Assembly: GCA_028564925.1 (NCBI GenBank) | Contig: CM053026.1 | Coordinates: 133,783,155-133,847,154 of the forward strand | DNA length: 64,000 bases | Direction of reading: 5' to 3' | DNA from: Lithobates sylvaticus | Lineage: Eukaryota > Chordata > Amphibia > Anura > Ranidae | In this document: piece by piece, positions 10,790-22,402 of the stretch | Layout: every line of letters begins with the position of its first letter | How positions within the stretch are numbered: position 1 is the stretch's first letter | Notes under the pieces: generated by a model | What the model was told of the DNA's origin: nothing | The model's database searches: none | The model's input: the letters and a program-made list of their open reading frames with translations, nothing else | Made by a program: the position numbers and the translations under genes

Positions 10790-11155
10790 CCTCTCCCGGG
10801 ACAGCCCTGTCAGCGCACTCTAAAGCTAAAACATAACACGGTCAGTCCCTCTGTTTCATGTATTCCTTGCTACGTGTGTAAGGGTTAATGTGAACCTATA
10901 CCTCTACCTTATTATCTGCGCTCTTCCATCGCAGGTCACGGTCACGTGCCCTTTGGCCAGCCGTAACCGTTCTCCTTCTACCGGACGGAGGACACGGCAC
11001 ATGACCGTGACAAGCGATGGAAGATCAGAGATAAGAAGGTAGAGTCATCGGTATACATTAACCCTTACACACGTAGGAAGGAATACATTAGGGACTGACA
11101 ATGATATGTTTTAACTTCAGAGTGTGCTGGCAGGGCTGTCCCGGGAGAGTCAGGG
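10790..11155. repeat. Long internal palindrome in the hAT element
   Basis: Left arm (about 10790-10945) reads CCCGGGACAGCCCTGTCAG onward and is matched in reverse by the right arm (about 10990-11155), which ends GGCAGGGCTGTCCCGGG. Shared blocks include GTAAGGGTTAATGT with ACATTAACCCTTAC, and CTTCCATCGC with GCGATGGAAG. The spacer is about 40 bp. It would form a hairpin of about 160 bp with scattered mismatches. Confidence 0.8.
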
Positions 11156-11179
11156 GTTTTCCTGGGAATGCAGGGGGGC

Positions 11180-11375
11180 TGTATAATGTAAATCGCCTTT
11201 ATATTGTAAATGGGATGTAATGTAAAATGGGGGGGTGGGGGGCTGTGTAATGTAAAATGGGCTGTGTAATGTAAATGGGGGGGGGGGCTGTGTAATGTAA
11301 AATGGGCTGTGTAATGTAAATTGGCTATGTAATGTAAATTGGCTGTATTATGTAAATGGCGTGGGGGGGGGGGGG

Positions 11376-11418
<43 letters not shown>

Positions 11419-11830
11419 GTGTAATGTAAAATAGACTGTGTAATGTAAATGGGGGGGCTGTGTAATTTAAAATAGGCTGTGTACTGTAAATGGGCGGGGG
11501 GGGGGTGGCTGTGTAATGTAAAATGGGCTGTGTAATGTAAATGGGCTGTATCATGTATATGGGGGGCTGTGTAATGTAAAATGGGCTGTATCATGTATAT
11601 GGGGGGGGCTGTGTAATGTAAATGGGCTGTGTAATGTAAATGGCGGGGGGGGGCTCTGTAATGTAAAATAGGATGTGTACTGTAAATTGGGGGGGGGGGG
11701 GGGGGGTGTGTAATGTAAAATGGGCTGTGTAATGTAAATGGGGGGGAGAGTGCTGTGTAATGTAAAAAGGGCTGTGTAATGTAAATGGGGGGGGGGGGTC
11801 TGTGGAATGTAAAGGGGACTGTGCCATTTA
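11180..11830 (+). repeat. G-rich minisatellite (GGGCTGTGTAATGTAAAAT-type units)
   Basis: About 20-30 degenerate units of roughly 19-25 bp alternate GGCTGTGTAATGTAAA with G runs of 3 to more than 50 bases. The longest run is about 11362-11416 with one C in it. The G runs are on +. The Pro/Thr-rich open frames on the other strand are by-products of the repeat. Strong G-quadruplex potential is expected from the G tracts. The long homopolymer length may be an assembly estimate. Confidence 0.88.
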
Positions 11831-12077
11831 GTATTTACTGTTCTAAATAAATACTATTGTTGTCTGTCGTGTTCAGACTTTGCTACATGCAGGGAGTGTC
11901 TTTTTTTTTTTTTTTTAGAGCAGATAAAAGAAAAAAATTTATTCTTCTGATTGCTTGAATTTTTTTATGAAAATCACGGCCACTAATCATGATGCATCGT
12001 GAATCGTTGACAGGATAATCGTAATCGAAACAAATTGTGAGACTAGTGAAGATGCGCACCTCTATTGGACATCATTA

Positions 12078-12285
12078 AGGATGAGCTCAGGCGTGTTTGG
12101 AAACAGCACGTGCAGAGCCCGCCAGGAAGTCACTGCACAGCGCTAATCACAGGCAGTGAGACATTTCCTAATCTTTGCAGCCGTGCATCGGGACAATGTC
12201 TCACTGCTTGTGAATAGCGCCCCGCAGTGCCAACTACCTGGCGGGCTCTGCACGTGCTGTTTGCGAACACGCCTGAGCTCATCCT
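12078..12285. mobile_element. Short palindromic MITE, TA target
   Basis: 208 bp with AGGATGAGCTCAGGCGTG at the left matched by CACGCCTGAGCTCATCCT at the right, flanked by TA. The interior is also largely self-complementary (GTGCAGAGCCCGCCAGG with CCTGGCGGGCTCTGCAC; CAGTGAGACATT with AATGTCTCACTG). TA targets suggest Tc1/mariner-type mobilisation. A second copy lies at 34758-34968. GACATCAT also occurs on both outer sides, so a longer target duplication cannot be excluded. Confidence 0.75.
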
Positions 12286-12335
12286 TAGACATCATGCATC
12301 ACTGATTATATTTCAGCTAGGATTCATATTATTTT

Positions 12336-12784
12336 TAGGCATGTGCATTAGTTTTCGTCCAAATGCATTTTCGTCCGAAATTTCGGGTATTTTCGTTATC
12401 CTTTTAACAAACGATAATGAACAATCGAATAATCTTGGACTAATAGAGTTAGGTTAGGCACATTTAACCTTTTTTGCTATTGTCTCTATAATGTCAAATC
12501 TTTTCTCTCTATGTCGAATCTTTTCTCTCTACGTCGAATCAGTTGAGTTCCAGAATTCAACAATAGCTGCTCCGTCAAATCTTCTTAGAACATTCGACAG
12601 ACACCATAAGCCTTCAATGACAGATTTCGACCTTAATTATTTCAGATTTTCGGCCGAATGCATTTTTTAACGAAACAAAATAAATAAAAAATAAATAAAA
12701 CGAATTTCGGGAGTAACTAAATAAATTAATTTTTCGGACAAAAACGAAATTCCGAAACTAAATATTGCAGTGTGCACATGTCTA
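12336..12784. mobile_element. hAT-like MITE, TAGRCATGTGCA ends (short copy)
   Basis: 449 bp. Left end is TAGGCATGTGCATTAG and right end is GTGCACATGTCTA. The flanks ATTATTTT and ATTATTAC match at 6 of 8 bases, a decayed 8-bp duplication. The interior shares ATTTCGGGTATTTTCGTTAT, CTAATAGAGTTAGGTTAG and repeated TCTCTCTATGTCGAATC motifs with the longer copy at 30280-31197. Confidence 0.7.
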
Positions 12785-13461
12785 ATTATTACTGGGACTT
12801 TGTTTTTATTGAAAATAATACAGCTACAGTAACTTTTTTTAGCCCTCAATCTATTTATTTATGCTATTAGAATGTAATTTTCAGTTTTTGTAACAAAAAC
12901 ATCACTTTGTGCAGATAAGTTCCATTATGTGAGTAAAGCTTCATGCACACTGGACGCTTTGCTAGATCTCGTAGACGCCTTTTCTCCTGGCAGCAGCTAA
13001 CATTGGAATTAACATTTGGCATAAAAAACGTTTGACGCTTGTAAACACATGTAACGTGTTTAGGCACATCAAATATTTGGACGATAATTCATTTAATTGG
13101 TCAAAATTTGTAGTGAGTTCAGTGCTCTCTAGAATGAGCATCACCAAATATTGTGATGATTATATTAAGATTTACATGTTGTCATCCTGCTTTCTTTTTC
13201 ACATATCATCAGAAAAGTCTGAATTCACACCCTCGGAGCATGGCTTCATTTAAAATAATTTCCTTATTTAGCAATGTACACGTGCATGTTTTCGAAGTTA
13301 TGTTCTCAGCTTCCAATCTATTAAAAATAAAGGTGATAAGTATTTAAAGAGGCCTTATCACCTTGGCAAAATCTTTCCATGGAGAATTGCGCATTTTCAA
13401 AATTCGACTAACAGTGGGAGGGGCTTAAACTTGAGTGCATATCAAGAAGAGGAGTTAGAAG
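12785..13461. other. No recognised feature
   Basis: AT-rich sequence. Overlapping short open frames on both strands lack coding character. Nothing assignable. Confidence 0.5.
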
Positions 13462-13809
13462 TACAGGCATACCCCACTTTTAAGTACACAATGGTACCAG
13501 AGCATGTATGTAAAATGAAAACGTAGTTAAAGTGAAGCAATTTTTTTTTCACTTCTCAATGCATGTACTGCATTGCAATAGTCATTTACAGACATAACTG
13601 ATTACCCAGGTAAGCTGGCCGACCCCAAAATCGGTTATGTGGCATGGCAGTGCCATGTCAAGCTGATCAAAATCTCCCATTGATGCCAATGTTAAAAACT
13701 GGGAGCAGTGCCATGTCAAGATGTCCAAGATTTTCCATAGACACCAACATGTCCGTACTCGCGACAAGTGTACGTAAAGTGAGTGTACATAAAGCGGGGT
13801 ATGCCTGTA
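13462..13809. mobile_element. MITE with TACAGGCATACCCC ends
   Basis: TACAGGCATACCCCACTTT at the left is matched by AAAGCGGGGTATGCCTGTA at the right, and the ends are flanked by or include TA. Internally GTGTACGTAAAGTGAGTGTA repeats the subterminal motif. 348 bp, no coding capacity. Confidence 0.72.
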
Positions 13810-13896
13810 CATAATGCACAGAGTGTAGAAGCCAGGAGTGCATATAGCACAGAGGACAGTGAATGTTAGTGCGCAATGCAGTGAATAGGTCAGGAG

Positions 13897-16045
13897 TAGA
13901 GTTGAGCAGACACCTGGATGTTCGGGTCCGGCGGAACTTCGGAAAAAAGTTTGAGTTCGGGACCGAACTTGACCCCGAACTTTTGAGGACTAACATGGCT
14001 CTAAAAAAGTAATGGAAAGGGCTAGAGGGCTGCAAATTGCAACAAAATGTTGTTAAGAGCATGGCAAGTGTTCTGCAAACAAATGTGGATAGGGAAATAA
14101 CTTAAAATTACATAAAAAAAATAAAACATAAAAATAATATGCTGGATATTCTCAGCAGAAGAGGTACAGGAAGTCATTAAGAACCTCAGAAACTCAATGG
14201 CACGATGCCACACATATGGTGGGAATGCCCCAGAATATGCCCTTTCTGGGAAAAAAATATTCAATTTAATGGATAAGCTATTGGGAAAATAAAATACTTT
14301 GAAATCAAAAAAATAAAAAATTATAATCTTGATCTAGGAGGACGAGGTCCATATGGAGTAGGAGGTATAGGTGGCGGTGGATGTGGCGGTGTAGGTGGAA
14401 GCGGCGGTGGAGGAGGACGAGGTAGCCAACACTGGTTCAAAAATACAACAATGGCTGGGTAAGGCTGGTGATGTGTCGAATTCTGTCCCCTGTCGCATAG
14501 TGTCCGCCCTGTACTGCGCTTGCTCAGTATGTAGGACAAGGGGATTTTGAAACTCTCCGAAGACGATGCGCGGTGAGTCCAGGTTCAAGCCACATCATCC
14601 GAGGTTGAAGCCGAGCCAAGCAAGGCCATGCCCGAAGCGAGCCCGTGAGTGGCCCTGTTACTATGTGCTACTATGTGCTACCGTATGTCCACTTGGATGG
14701 TGGGGCTTCAACCTGCACTCACTGCACAGGCGCCGTTCATCTTCTGAGATTTTGTGAATCTCCTTGTCCTCCATACTGCGCAAGCGCTGCGTCCGCGCAG
14801 TAAGTGGCCCGACACTATCCGATGGCCGGACAGTTTTTGTCAGAACACCGGTATACATGTCTATTCTGCACAAGGTACGGACAAGTCCTGTGGGATCCAT
14901 GCCTGGTTCATTTTAATGAACATGACCTTGTCCACATTGGCTCTGGACAGGCGGCTGCGCTTGTCTGTGATAACGCCCCCCTGCCGTGCTAAATACACAT
15001 TCAGATAATACATTGGCTGCAGGGCAGGCCAGCACCTCCAAGGCGTAGAGGGCAAGCTCAGGCCATGTGCCCAATTTTTATTTGAATAGCACAATAGAAG
15101 AAAAATATATAAAATGTAACACCTGCGCATATGCAGAAAACACTGCAACATTTTATTTTTTTGCAATAAATGTGTGTTTTTGCAATAGCAGAATACACCC
15201 ACAGTATGTACAGGGTGTATCTCAAAACCTGCAAAACTGCAGAAAATGCTATTAAAAAAAAAAATTTCACTCAATTTTTTTTTTGGAATAGCACAATAGA
15301 AGAAAAATATATCAATTGAATATGTGACTCCTGCACATATGCACAAAACAGTGCAAAATTTTATTTTTTTGCAATGTTTTTGCAATAGCAGAATACACCC
15401 ACAGTATGTACAGGGTGTATCTCACAGTAACATATGCAGTGCTGGTGCACTGAGCTTGCAGATAAAAGTTATATTTTCTCTGGCACTGGGCTCGTGGCAG
15501 TGTAAAAAGACTGCACTGCAACCCAACCAGGTAAATCTATGTAGATCGCTGACTTATTAGAATTGATTTCTGAATCTGGACTCCTATACAATTCTCTCTC
15601 CCTCAAAGCAGACACAGGAACCTTGCCCGACACTCTCTATCTATGTAGATCGCTGACTAATTAGAAGATATTTCATGAATCTGGACTGACTACTAGCATG
15701 TAATTCTCTCCCTCAAAGCAGCCAGGTACCTTTCCCTACACTGGGTAAAGCAGAGTGACGTGCTGTGCTCTGTGCCTCTAGCTTATATAGAGGCTGGGTC
15801 ACATGCTGCACTGGCCAATCACAGCCATGCCATTAGTAGGCAGGGCTGTGATGGCTTCTAAGGGCACACCAATTAAACGAATGTTGATTGGCTGCCCTGC
15901 AGCTTTTAAAAATGCGCCATTACATCGCCGAACACCGGACCCGAACTCGAACATACAGTCAATTTTTCGGGTTCAGGTCCGGGACCCGAACACCCAAAAG
16001 TCCGGTACGGACCCGAACTTTACAGTTCAGGTTCGCTCAACCCTA
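13897..16045. mobile_element. Non-autonomous hAT element with exact 8-bp TSD
   Basis: GTCAGGAG is present exactly at 13889-13896 and 16046-16053. Ends: TAGAGTTGAGC at the left and GCTCAACCCTA at the right. GTTCGGGTCCGG-like sequence near both ends gives a longer imperfect terminal repeat. 2149 bp without a transposase frame. Interior, in order: a GGT/GGA-rich tract (14333-14430), a direct repeat of about 140 bp (about 15086-15225 and 15287-15425), and a second direct repeat of about 90 bp (about 15535-15620 and 15641-15720, sharing CTATGTAGATCGCTGACT). The element sits inside an older degenerate tandem repeat. Confidence 0.85.
15086..15425 (+). repeat. Direct repeat of about 140 bp inside the hAT element
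   Basis: Both units begin AATAGCACAATAGAAGAAAA and end ACAGTATGTACAGGGTGTAT, about 200 bp apart. The AGCAGAATACACCCACAG block is identical in both. This is internal tandem duplication of the element, with no sign of coding. Confidence 0.8.
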
Positions 16046-16454
16046 GTCAGGAGTGCATATTTTACAGAACGCAAGGGACAAGAGTATGTAACACACAAAT
16101 TACAAGGGCCAGGAGTGCATAACACAGAGAGTGAATTATAGGGATCAAGCGTAAACAACACATAGAGCACAGGGGTCCAAAGTACACATCCCACAGATGT
16201 GTGTGAGATACACAGTGCAGGGGCCAGGAGTATGTAACTTATAGAGTTGAGGGTTTAGATATGCTTAACTCAGAGCACAGGTGGCAAAATACTTTAATGG
16301 TCAGTACAGTACAACAAAAACTAACCTTCCTCCCCAAGCCAAAATCACCCCCCCCGTTACAGATCTCCTCCCCCTCCCCACTAGTACATATAACCTTCCA
16401 CAACATAGCTCTCCCTTCCTTCCCCCTTACTACCCAGTAGTATAGTCCCCCCTA

Positions 16455-16548
16455 CCTTCCCAGTACAGTTTTTCTCACTTCCAAGTACAGTTTTCCTCGC
16501 TTCCCAGTACAGTCCCCCCCTTCCTTCCCAGTACAGTTCCCCCCTCCC
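16455..16548 (+). repeat. Short tandem repeat, CCCAGTACAGTT units
   Basis: Four to five pyrimidine-rich units of about 20-30 bp, each containing CCAGTACAGT or CAAGTACAGT. They give a Gly/Lys-rich open frame on the other strand, which is not credible as protein. Confidence 0.65.
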
Positions 16549-19500
16549 TTAGCTGGTGTCAGAGCTAGGAAGGAGCTTGTGACAGTGCTCAGGGCTAGCG
16601 ATTGGCCACTAGGACCTAGCACTGCATGCATCCCTATAAATTGAAGCACTGGGTATTTTCGTATTGGTAGCCACTGAAGAAGCACTGCAGGAGTGCTGTG
16701 AAAGTGAGTATAAGATGGTAAGGGTGGGCTTTAAGCAGGTAGCTCTCAAAGCTTCTAAAACAGCGATTGGAGTGTTTTGTTTATTTCAATTTAGATGCCT
16801 TATTTTCTGACTGCAGTTTACATAATAGACTATAACTCAAAATGTGCATTTCCTTCCACCACCAGAATAAAGCTGGTATTTATTGTATAGTGTTTTTGCT
16901 CTTTACGGAATGGCATGTTATATATAACTTGTTGTTATTTGGTGAATAGTTTACAGCATTCTTCAAAAGCCAGAGAAGCCTCTGTCCTTTTCTTGGTCAG
17001 AGCAGAGCTATAGTACAGTGCTGCATGTCATAACATTGGAATTAAAAACAGACATAACTTTGAGCTTCTCTTGGTGACTTCACATGTAACACTTTACAAG
17101 ACTGCATAGTTTCCTATTGAAGACCAATTAATTACTGCATGCTTCTGTTAGACAAAGAGACATATATACTGTCTGGACGAGGGTGCAGGTCATTCAGAGT
17201 TTCTTTAGATTTATGGGTCCATGTAGTCAGACCTTTTAATGAACTTTGACTAAACTTTGCTCTTGTGTGTGTAGTGCTGGGATTTCAAGAGCAAACACTA
17301 AGGGCATTAAATAATTGTTTAATGTAAAAATTATGCCATTTTGTAACCTCTTGTCACAGTGCAAACTAGGCAAACACTGGAACATCAAGTTTTAAAAATG
17401 TAAATTATGATTTCTTAATGAATAAAATGTTATTTTTTTAAAATACATTTTATTGCATGCCCTACTACTATCTCATAAAGAATCATATTTGGGGGATGCC
17501 ATCAACAGTGATCAGGCTAAAAAAATGAATACATTTATAAACCAATGACAGTGACACAAAATTTGCTAAGGAGTATTTTGGTGGAACAAACTTTGAATGC
17601 TGAAAAACTCCTTTCCTATACTTCTTCTTGCAATTGTTTTTCCCAGAACACTGCCTACGTAACGCAGCATACACTCTTGGTTCGCTCTTGATCTATGCAA
17701 GATGCATAGAGTGGACCAGGTGCCTTGAACAAGTAACTCCAGAAAATATAGACAAAAGCTATATAGTGGCCACCCAATAGCCAGAGAAAGACGTTGTTGG
17801 ATGTGGAATTTGCAGCAGAGAAGAAGACATTAACAGTTACAGTAGTGATGGAATCCGAGAACATGTCAGCACTGGAGGGAAATAAAACCAGCGGTAAATC
17901 TGCCATAATGTAGAAGATTGCTGTTAATACTTGAACATTATAACAAGAGCTGCCACTGCCATGCTACATTAACACTTTAAATATAGGACTGAGCTTAGCA
18001 CACTTATATTGTATATCAAGGTTCCCGTTATTTAAAGGCAATAATTCACATGGTTCAATAGAGGAGTGCAGTAACTCTGGCTTCTTACATTCAAATTCCT
18101 AATGTTGTGGTTGCGTCAACAAAATTCATGCATGTTCCAAGAAAAAAGTGCATTAGAACTTAATTCTAGTGGCATGCCATGCAACATTCCTACACCGGTT
18201 TCACACACACTACACCATAGGCCTACCACTTGCAAAAGTATGCTATAGCCTGTGAAAACCTGTGGGAATGCATAACATTCATACTAGAACATACCTAAAC
18301 ACAGAAAACAAACAAAGTACTGTTCAAAAACTCTGCTACAACAAATGTTTTTGCACCACCCTTTCTACTTTACTGCCATGATTCACCACCTTTGCTACAT
18401 ATTTGCTTCTGAAGCAACAACCTATAAAGTTCATCAAACCTTTTTGATGGTTTTGGGCATCTTTTTGGGAGCCCAGTGTGGTAACAGGGTCCTAGGATAA
18501 ATTCCTTATTTTTCCAGAATTCATGTACATATTGAGACCTAGTACACATATGTGCATGTGTTCATTTCAATGGGTTGCCCTACCCAAAAGAAACATAGGG
18601 AAAGAAGTACCTGACACTTTTTTTAAAATTGTGTCGCACCAAGGTGCTGTGGCAACATGTGGTTTGGTGTGCGCAAAAATGCACCATGGGTACCGATGCG
18701 TAGGGGGTGGCATTAAGAATTAATTGCACCCCCACGCATCTGCTAAAGTGAAGAACATTTCCTTGTGGGGCAGGAATGCGTGTGATTTTGCAGAGATGTA
18801 AACTTAGCATTAACACCTATTTGAATAGTGTCAACATATTTTACAATAAGGTTATTCACATCAGGCCCTACCTCAGAACTTCATACCTAATCATTCTACC
18901 ATGATCAGAGACATACACGCTCACATCCTAAAGCACTGGATCTCAACTAGTGAGACATGAAATCTTCTGCTTCTATAAGTCATCATAACATTTTGTTTTA
19001 GAAAATAAAAAAATTGCAAAATACAATAGATTTCCAGCTCTTCCACACCAAATGCAGTACAATTATATCTCATGTTGATGTCAAGTTACTCTGGTATTCG
19101 AAAAATAAACAACTTGGTTACTACTTGCCCTGATTAACTGGGGAAAAAGTCATTTGTACCCTTTTGGAAGGCAACATGGTTTAATATCATATTTCTGGAG
19201 TTTCACTTCCTGGTTGATACAGCCAGGTGGCCTAAGTTGGAATGTAACAAGTTGCACATCTAAGCTTTGTAGAACAAAAGCTTGGCTCCTGACCAACTGG
19301 TGTGATAAGATGGAAATCCTTGATTAGCACTCTGCAAGCAAGCTTCAAAGAGAGATGATTGATGAAGTTGAGCTACAGAAGATGACCCAGGTCACGTAGC
19401 GATGATCCATGGACGAATACTGCCCCTAGAGGCCAATACAGCAGGACGGACATAAATAATATATTAAGAGGACTGCCTCCTGCAATATCTAATTGGACAG

Positions 19501-21275
19501 GAGGCTAGTGGGGTGTGGTTACAAGGGGGTCTGAATGCAGTGTAAAAGTGCAAACAGAAGGGAAACCAATCACTTTTGGCTCTCTCTTGCTTCTCTGAGC
19601 CTCTCTGTTACCATTTTGAGCCCAGCTGATAAGACAATATCTAGAGGACTGCCTTACGATAAGTATTATTGAAGTTTTTGCATTTTATATGCTCTGTAAT
19701 ATTTTCCTTTAGTGTTTTTATGTTAGCATTTTCCTGTTTTCTTGGGAAATAAATAAGACTTTTTTTTACTAAGCAGTGTGTTTGTTTTCATAGCTAACCT
19801 TATATCATTGTACTATCAATGGTAACCTTATCAGAGTTTTAATAGACTAGCTAACTATAGGAATAGACAAGTTAATACGTATATGGAATACATAGGTGGA
19901 ATATCCATAACAACCACCCAGGCAATATTTATTTTAGCATTTATTTCAGACCCTTTACCATTTATTAAACAGAAACCTGGGGAAAAACACACACACCTTT
20001 CACTTAAAGCAGAAATAAACTCCACTTTTTTTTTAAATGGGCAACAGGTGGTTTATGCCATAATGTACTAGTATGCACCACAGAGACATGCTCACATCTG
20101 ATTAGACTCTGCAATACTGGATTGCCCTGATTGCAATCTTTAGCAAGGGCAGTGCTTATAAAAGCATTGGTTTACTGCATTTTGGGTGCATTGTGCCAGT
20201 GTTTAGTTTAGACACAGGACCCTGCTTGTGAGAGACAGTGTGCCTAGAGTAGGGAGAGGTTCCAGTGGAGGAAGGGCAAAATACCAACATCAAGCCTGCT
20301 CCATCGGTAGAAACTTCTGCTGCTTCAGGCCCTATTACCACTACACCGGTCTACAGCCTCCTCTTTGGTCAGATGCTGATGGGTACTGTAACCTGCCAAT
20401 TTTTAGGAATGGTTTCCTTTTTATGGTTTGATTGATTAAATAAATATATACATTTTTAATTCCAAGACTCCCTGGTGTCAGATTTTTACTCTCTGTAAGC
20501 TGCCTAGTGTGTCCTCTACAGTAGAGAGATTGTTGTATATGCCCTGCTGTGAGGCTCCACTATAATTGGTTCAGCTGCATTGTTAAAGTTTGTTGGCCAA
20601 CTTGCAACTTTGTGTTTACACATTGTGCTGTATTCACATCAGTCTCCGTTAACACTCACTCCCCGTTGGGGTACTATACACCAGGCCCCCACCCGTCTGC
20701 TTCTAAATCATGTTACTGATGCTGGCCTGAACTTTTGACTAAGATTTGCCTGCTGATTTTGTGCCCCACTGCCAGCGCACTGCTGACCCCTGCCTTCCTC
20801 TGACCTGGATTCTGTACCTAGCAGCCTTGCTCTTACCAAACTCAGATGGTGACCTGACTCCCCACTTCTGGTCATCCAACTTCAGCATCTCCAAGTTCAA
20901 GTTCATAGCACCAACTTCCTAGCACTTGCGCCCTTTGGCTGCCCTAACAGTCCCTAACACCACTACCAGGAGTATGTGGACAGGGATTGTGCAAGGGGCC
21001 ACCCTCATCATCTCAAGCTCCACTAACAGGTACGTGACAATGACATCTCTCATAGTACAGTGCTCTCTGCAATCATGGCGCGTGCACTTCAAAGATTCTA
21101 AAGGTGCTTACAAGGTTGTTAATGCAGGACAAAATTCCAAAGTTAGGTTTAACCCCATTTTAAAAGGACATTTATTTAAAATAACAACTGCTCTTCATAT
21201 TTTATAAAATCCAGTACATGTTTTCTTTCTAACCCCCCATAGGGTCATCCTTCTATCAGTTTGGCAGAGCCATCA
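16549..21275. other. Mostly unassigned; a weak possible exon and unclassified repeat-like stretches
   Basis: No clear gene. A minus-strand open frame at 17655-17906 with an acceptor-like CCCTCCAG is described as a finding only. A stretch at about 19180-19790 has a TATA-like sequence and AATAAA near its end but no paired ends. CTTAAAGCAGAAATAAACTCC at about 20004 resembles one end of the TTAA elements seen elsewhere. The C/T-rich block at 20640-20990 looks repeat-derived. Confidence 0.35.
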
Positions 21276-21813
21276 CATACCTCCCAACTTTCTGAGTTGG
21301 GAATGAGGGACACATATTAGCAATTATATGTTGGCATAGGACACACCCCCTGCCATGCCCCCCTTAAAGGAGAATTGTACAAAAAAAAAAAGGATTTGTT
21401 AAACCCAGGGGTGCTTTTTTTTTACCATGTGCATGCCATCACATACCTCCCAACTTTCTGAGTTGTGAATGAGGGACATGTATTAGCAATTATATGAAGG
21501 CATAGGGCACACCCCCTGCCATGCCCCCCTTAAAGGAGAATTGTACAAAAAAAGGATTGGTTAAACCCACAGGTGCTTTTATTACCACTACTATTCTTTA
21601 TATTGCCTTTTGGAATTTACATATGCAGCAATTTAGAAATTGGATTAAAGGTTTAGTACTGGGAAACACGTTTTGATAGATAAGTAGTGCATTTTATATA
21701 CAACTGTATAGATCAGACCAAAATGAGGGACAAATGAGGAGGAAAGTGGGACAGAGGGACTTTTTCCCGAATGAGGGACAGTCCCTCGAAATCAGGGACA
21801 GTTGGGAGCTATG
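21276..21813. mobile_element. Tandem inverted-repeat element, CATACCTCCCAACT ends, partly duplicated
   Basis: CATACCTCCCAACT at the left is matched by AGTTGGGAGCTATG at the right. About 155 bp of the left part is repeated in direct orientation (21270-21427 and 21428-21585), and each copy is preceded by GCCATCA. CCATCA also follows the right end at 21814, so the same short target sequence occurs three times. Subterminal AATGAGGGACA motifs repeat near the right end. No coding capacity. Confidence 0.72.
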
Positions 21814-21941
21814 CCATCAGTTCTCCTGACTTCCACATGTAAAATGAAGAAAATCTGCTGGGGTATTTTATCATGGAATTCTGGGAGGTTTTCACACTTT
21901 GACTAGTTGAGTCATTCAAAGAATGAGTGGATATAGCTTAA

Positions 21942-22402
21942 AGCGGTGGGCCAGCTGATTTTTTTTTTTTTTAAAGTCAGCAGCTACAAACACTGTAGCT
22001 GCTGACTTTTAATAAGCACACTTACCTGTCCAGGGTGCCCGTGATGTCAGCCGCCCGAGGCCGACACGTCCCTCGCCTCTTGGGCCCGGCGCCGCCATTC
22101 GAACTAAGGGAAACAGGCAGTGGAGCCTTGTGGCTTCACTGCCCGTTTCCTACTGCGCATGTGCGAGTCGCGAATCGCATTGTGAATGGCCAGCTGTGTT
22201 CTGGGACACACAGAGTTTCCAGAACACAGCGCTCCCCATTCCCCAGAAGACAACGCGAGGAGGAGAAGACTGAAGATCACTGCGGTGTAGGAAGTGGCAG
22301 ATTAGGACAATCTGCCTAGTAACAGCTATTTCTGGTAAGTTAAAAAAAAAAATTTTTAGTAACATTTTGATGTAATTTTCTTTTTTAGGGTGGCCCTTCA
22401 CT
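21942..22402. mobile_element. TTAA-flanked MITE (AGCGGTGGGCC ends)
   Basis: TTAA at 21938-21941 and 22403-22406. Ends AGCGGTGGGCCAGC and GGGTGGCCCTTCACT are imperfect inverted repeats. Contains a perfect-looking hairpin AGTCAGCAGCTAC / GTAGCTGCTGACT (about 21976-22010). TTAA targets point to piggyBac- or Kolobok-type transposases. Confidence 0.65.

Larger units (their letters stand above)
10678..12064. mobile_element. Non-autonomous hAT element with 8-bp TSD
   Basis: The same 8 bases, TTGGACAT, flank the element at 10670-10677 and 12065-12072. The ends are imperfect inverted repeats: TAGGGGTG at the left, and CACCTCTA at the right (TAGAGGTG on the other strand). Subterminal ATGCATC and TTGACA motifs recur at both ends (about 10708 and 11990). 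Length is 1387 bp and no transposase frame is present. Inside are a long imperfect palindrome (10790-11150) and a G-rich minisatellite (11180-11830). An 8-bp duplication with TAG-starting ends is typical of the hAT superfamily. Confidence 0.82.
13815..16285 (+). repeat. Degenerate minisatellite split by the hAT insertion
   Basis: Units built around CCAGGAGTGCATA and CACAGAG(A/G)NAGTG occur at about 13825-13896 and again at 16046-16285. The intervening 13897-16045 is the hAT element. Unit length is about 35-50 bp and divergent. The two halves join cleanly if the hAT element and one GTCAGGAG are removed. Confidence 0.6.

Noticed and set aside
11325-11827. Proline/threonine-rich open frames on the minus strand
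   Set aside because: They are translations of the G-rich minisatellite, with no start context and no domain.
14321-14588. Proline/serine-rich minus-strand frames
   Set aside because: They arise from a GGT/GGA-rich tract inside a non-autonomous hAT element.
19180-19800. Possible solo LTR of an old retroelement (TATA-like sequence, AATAAA, TG/CA-like limits)
   Set aside because: No paired short target duplication, no primer-binding site and no second copy in the window. Family could not be supported.
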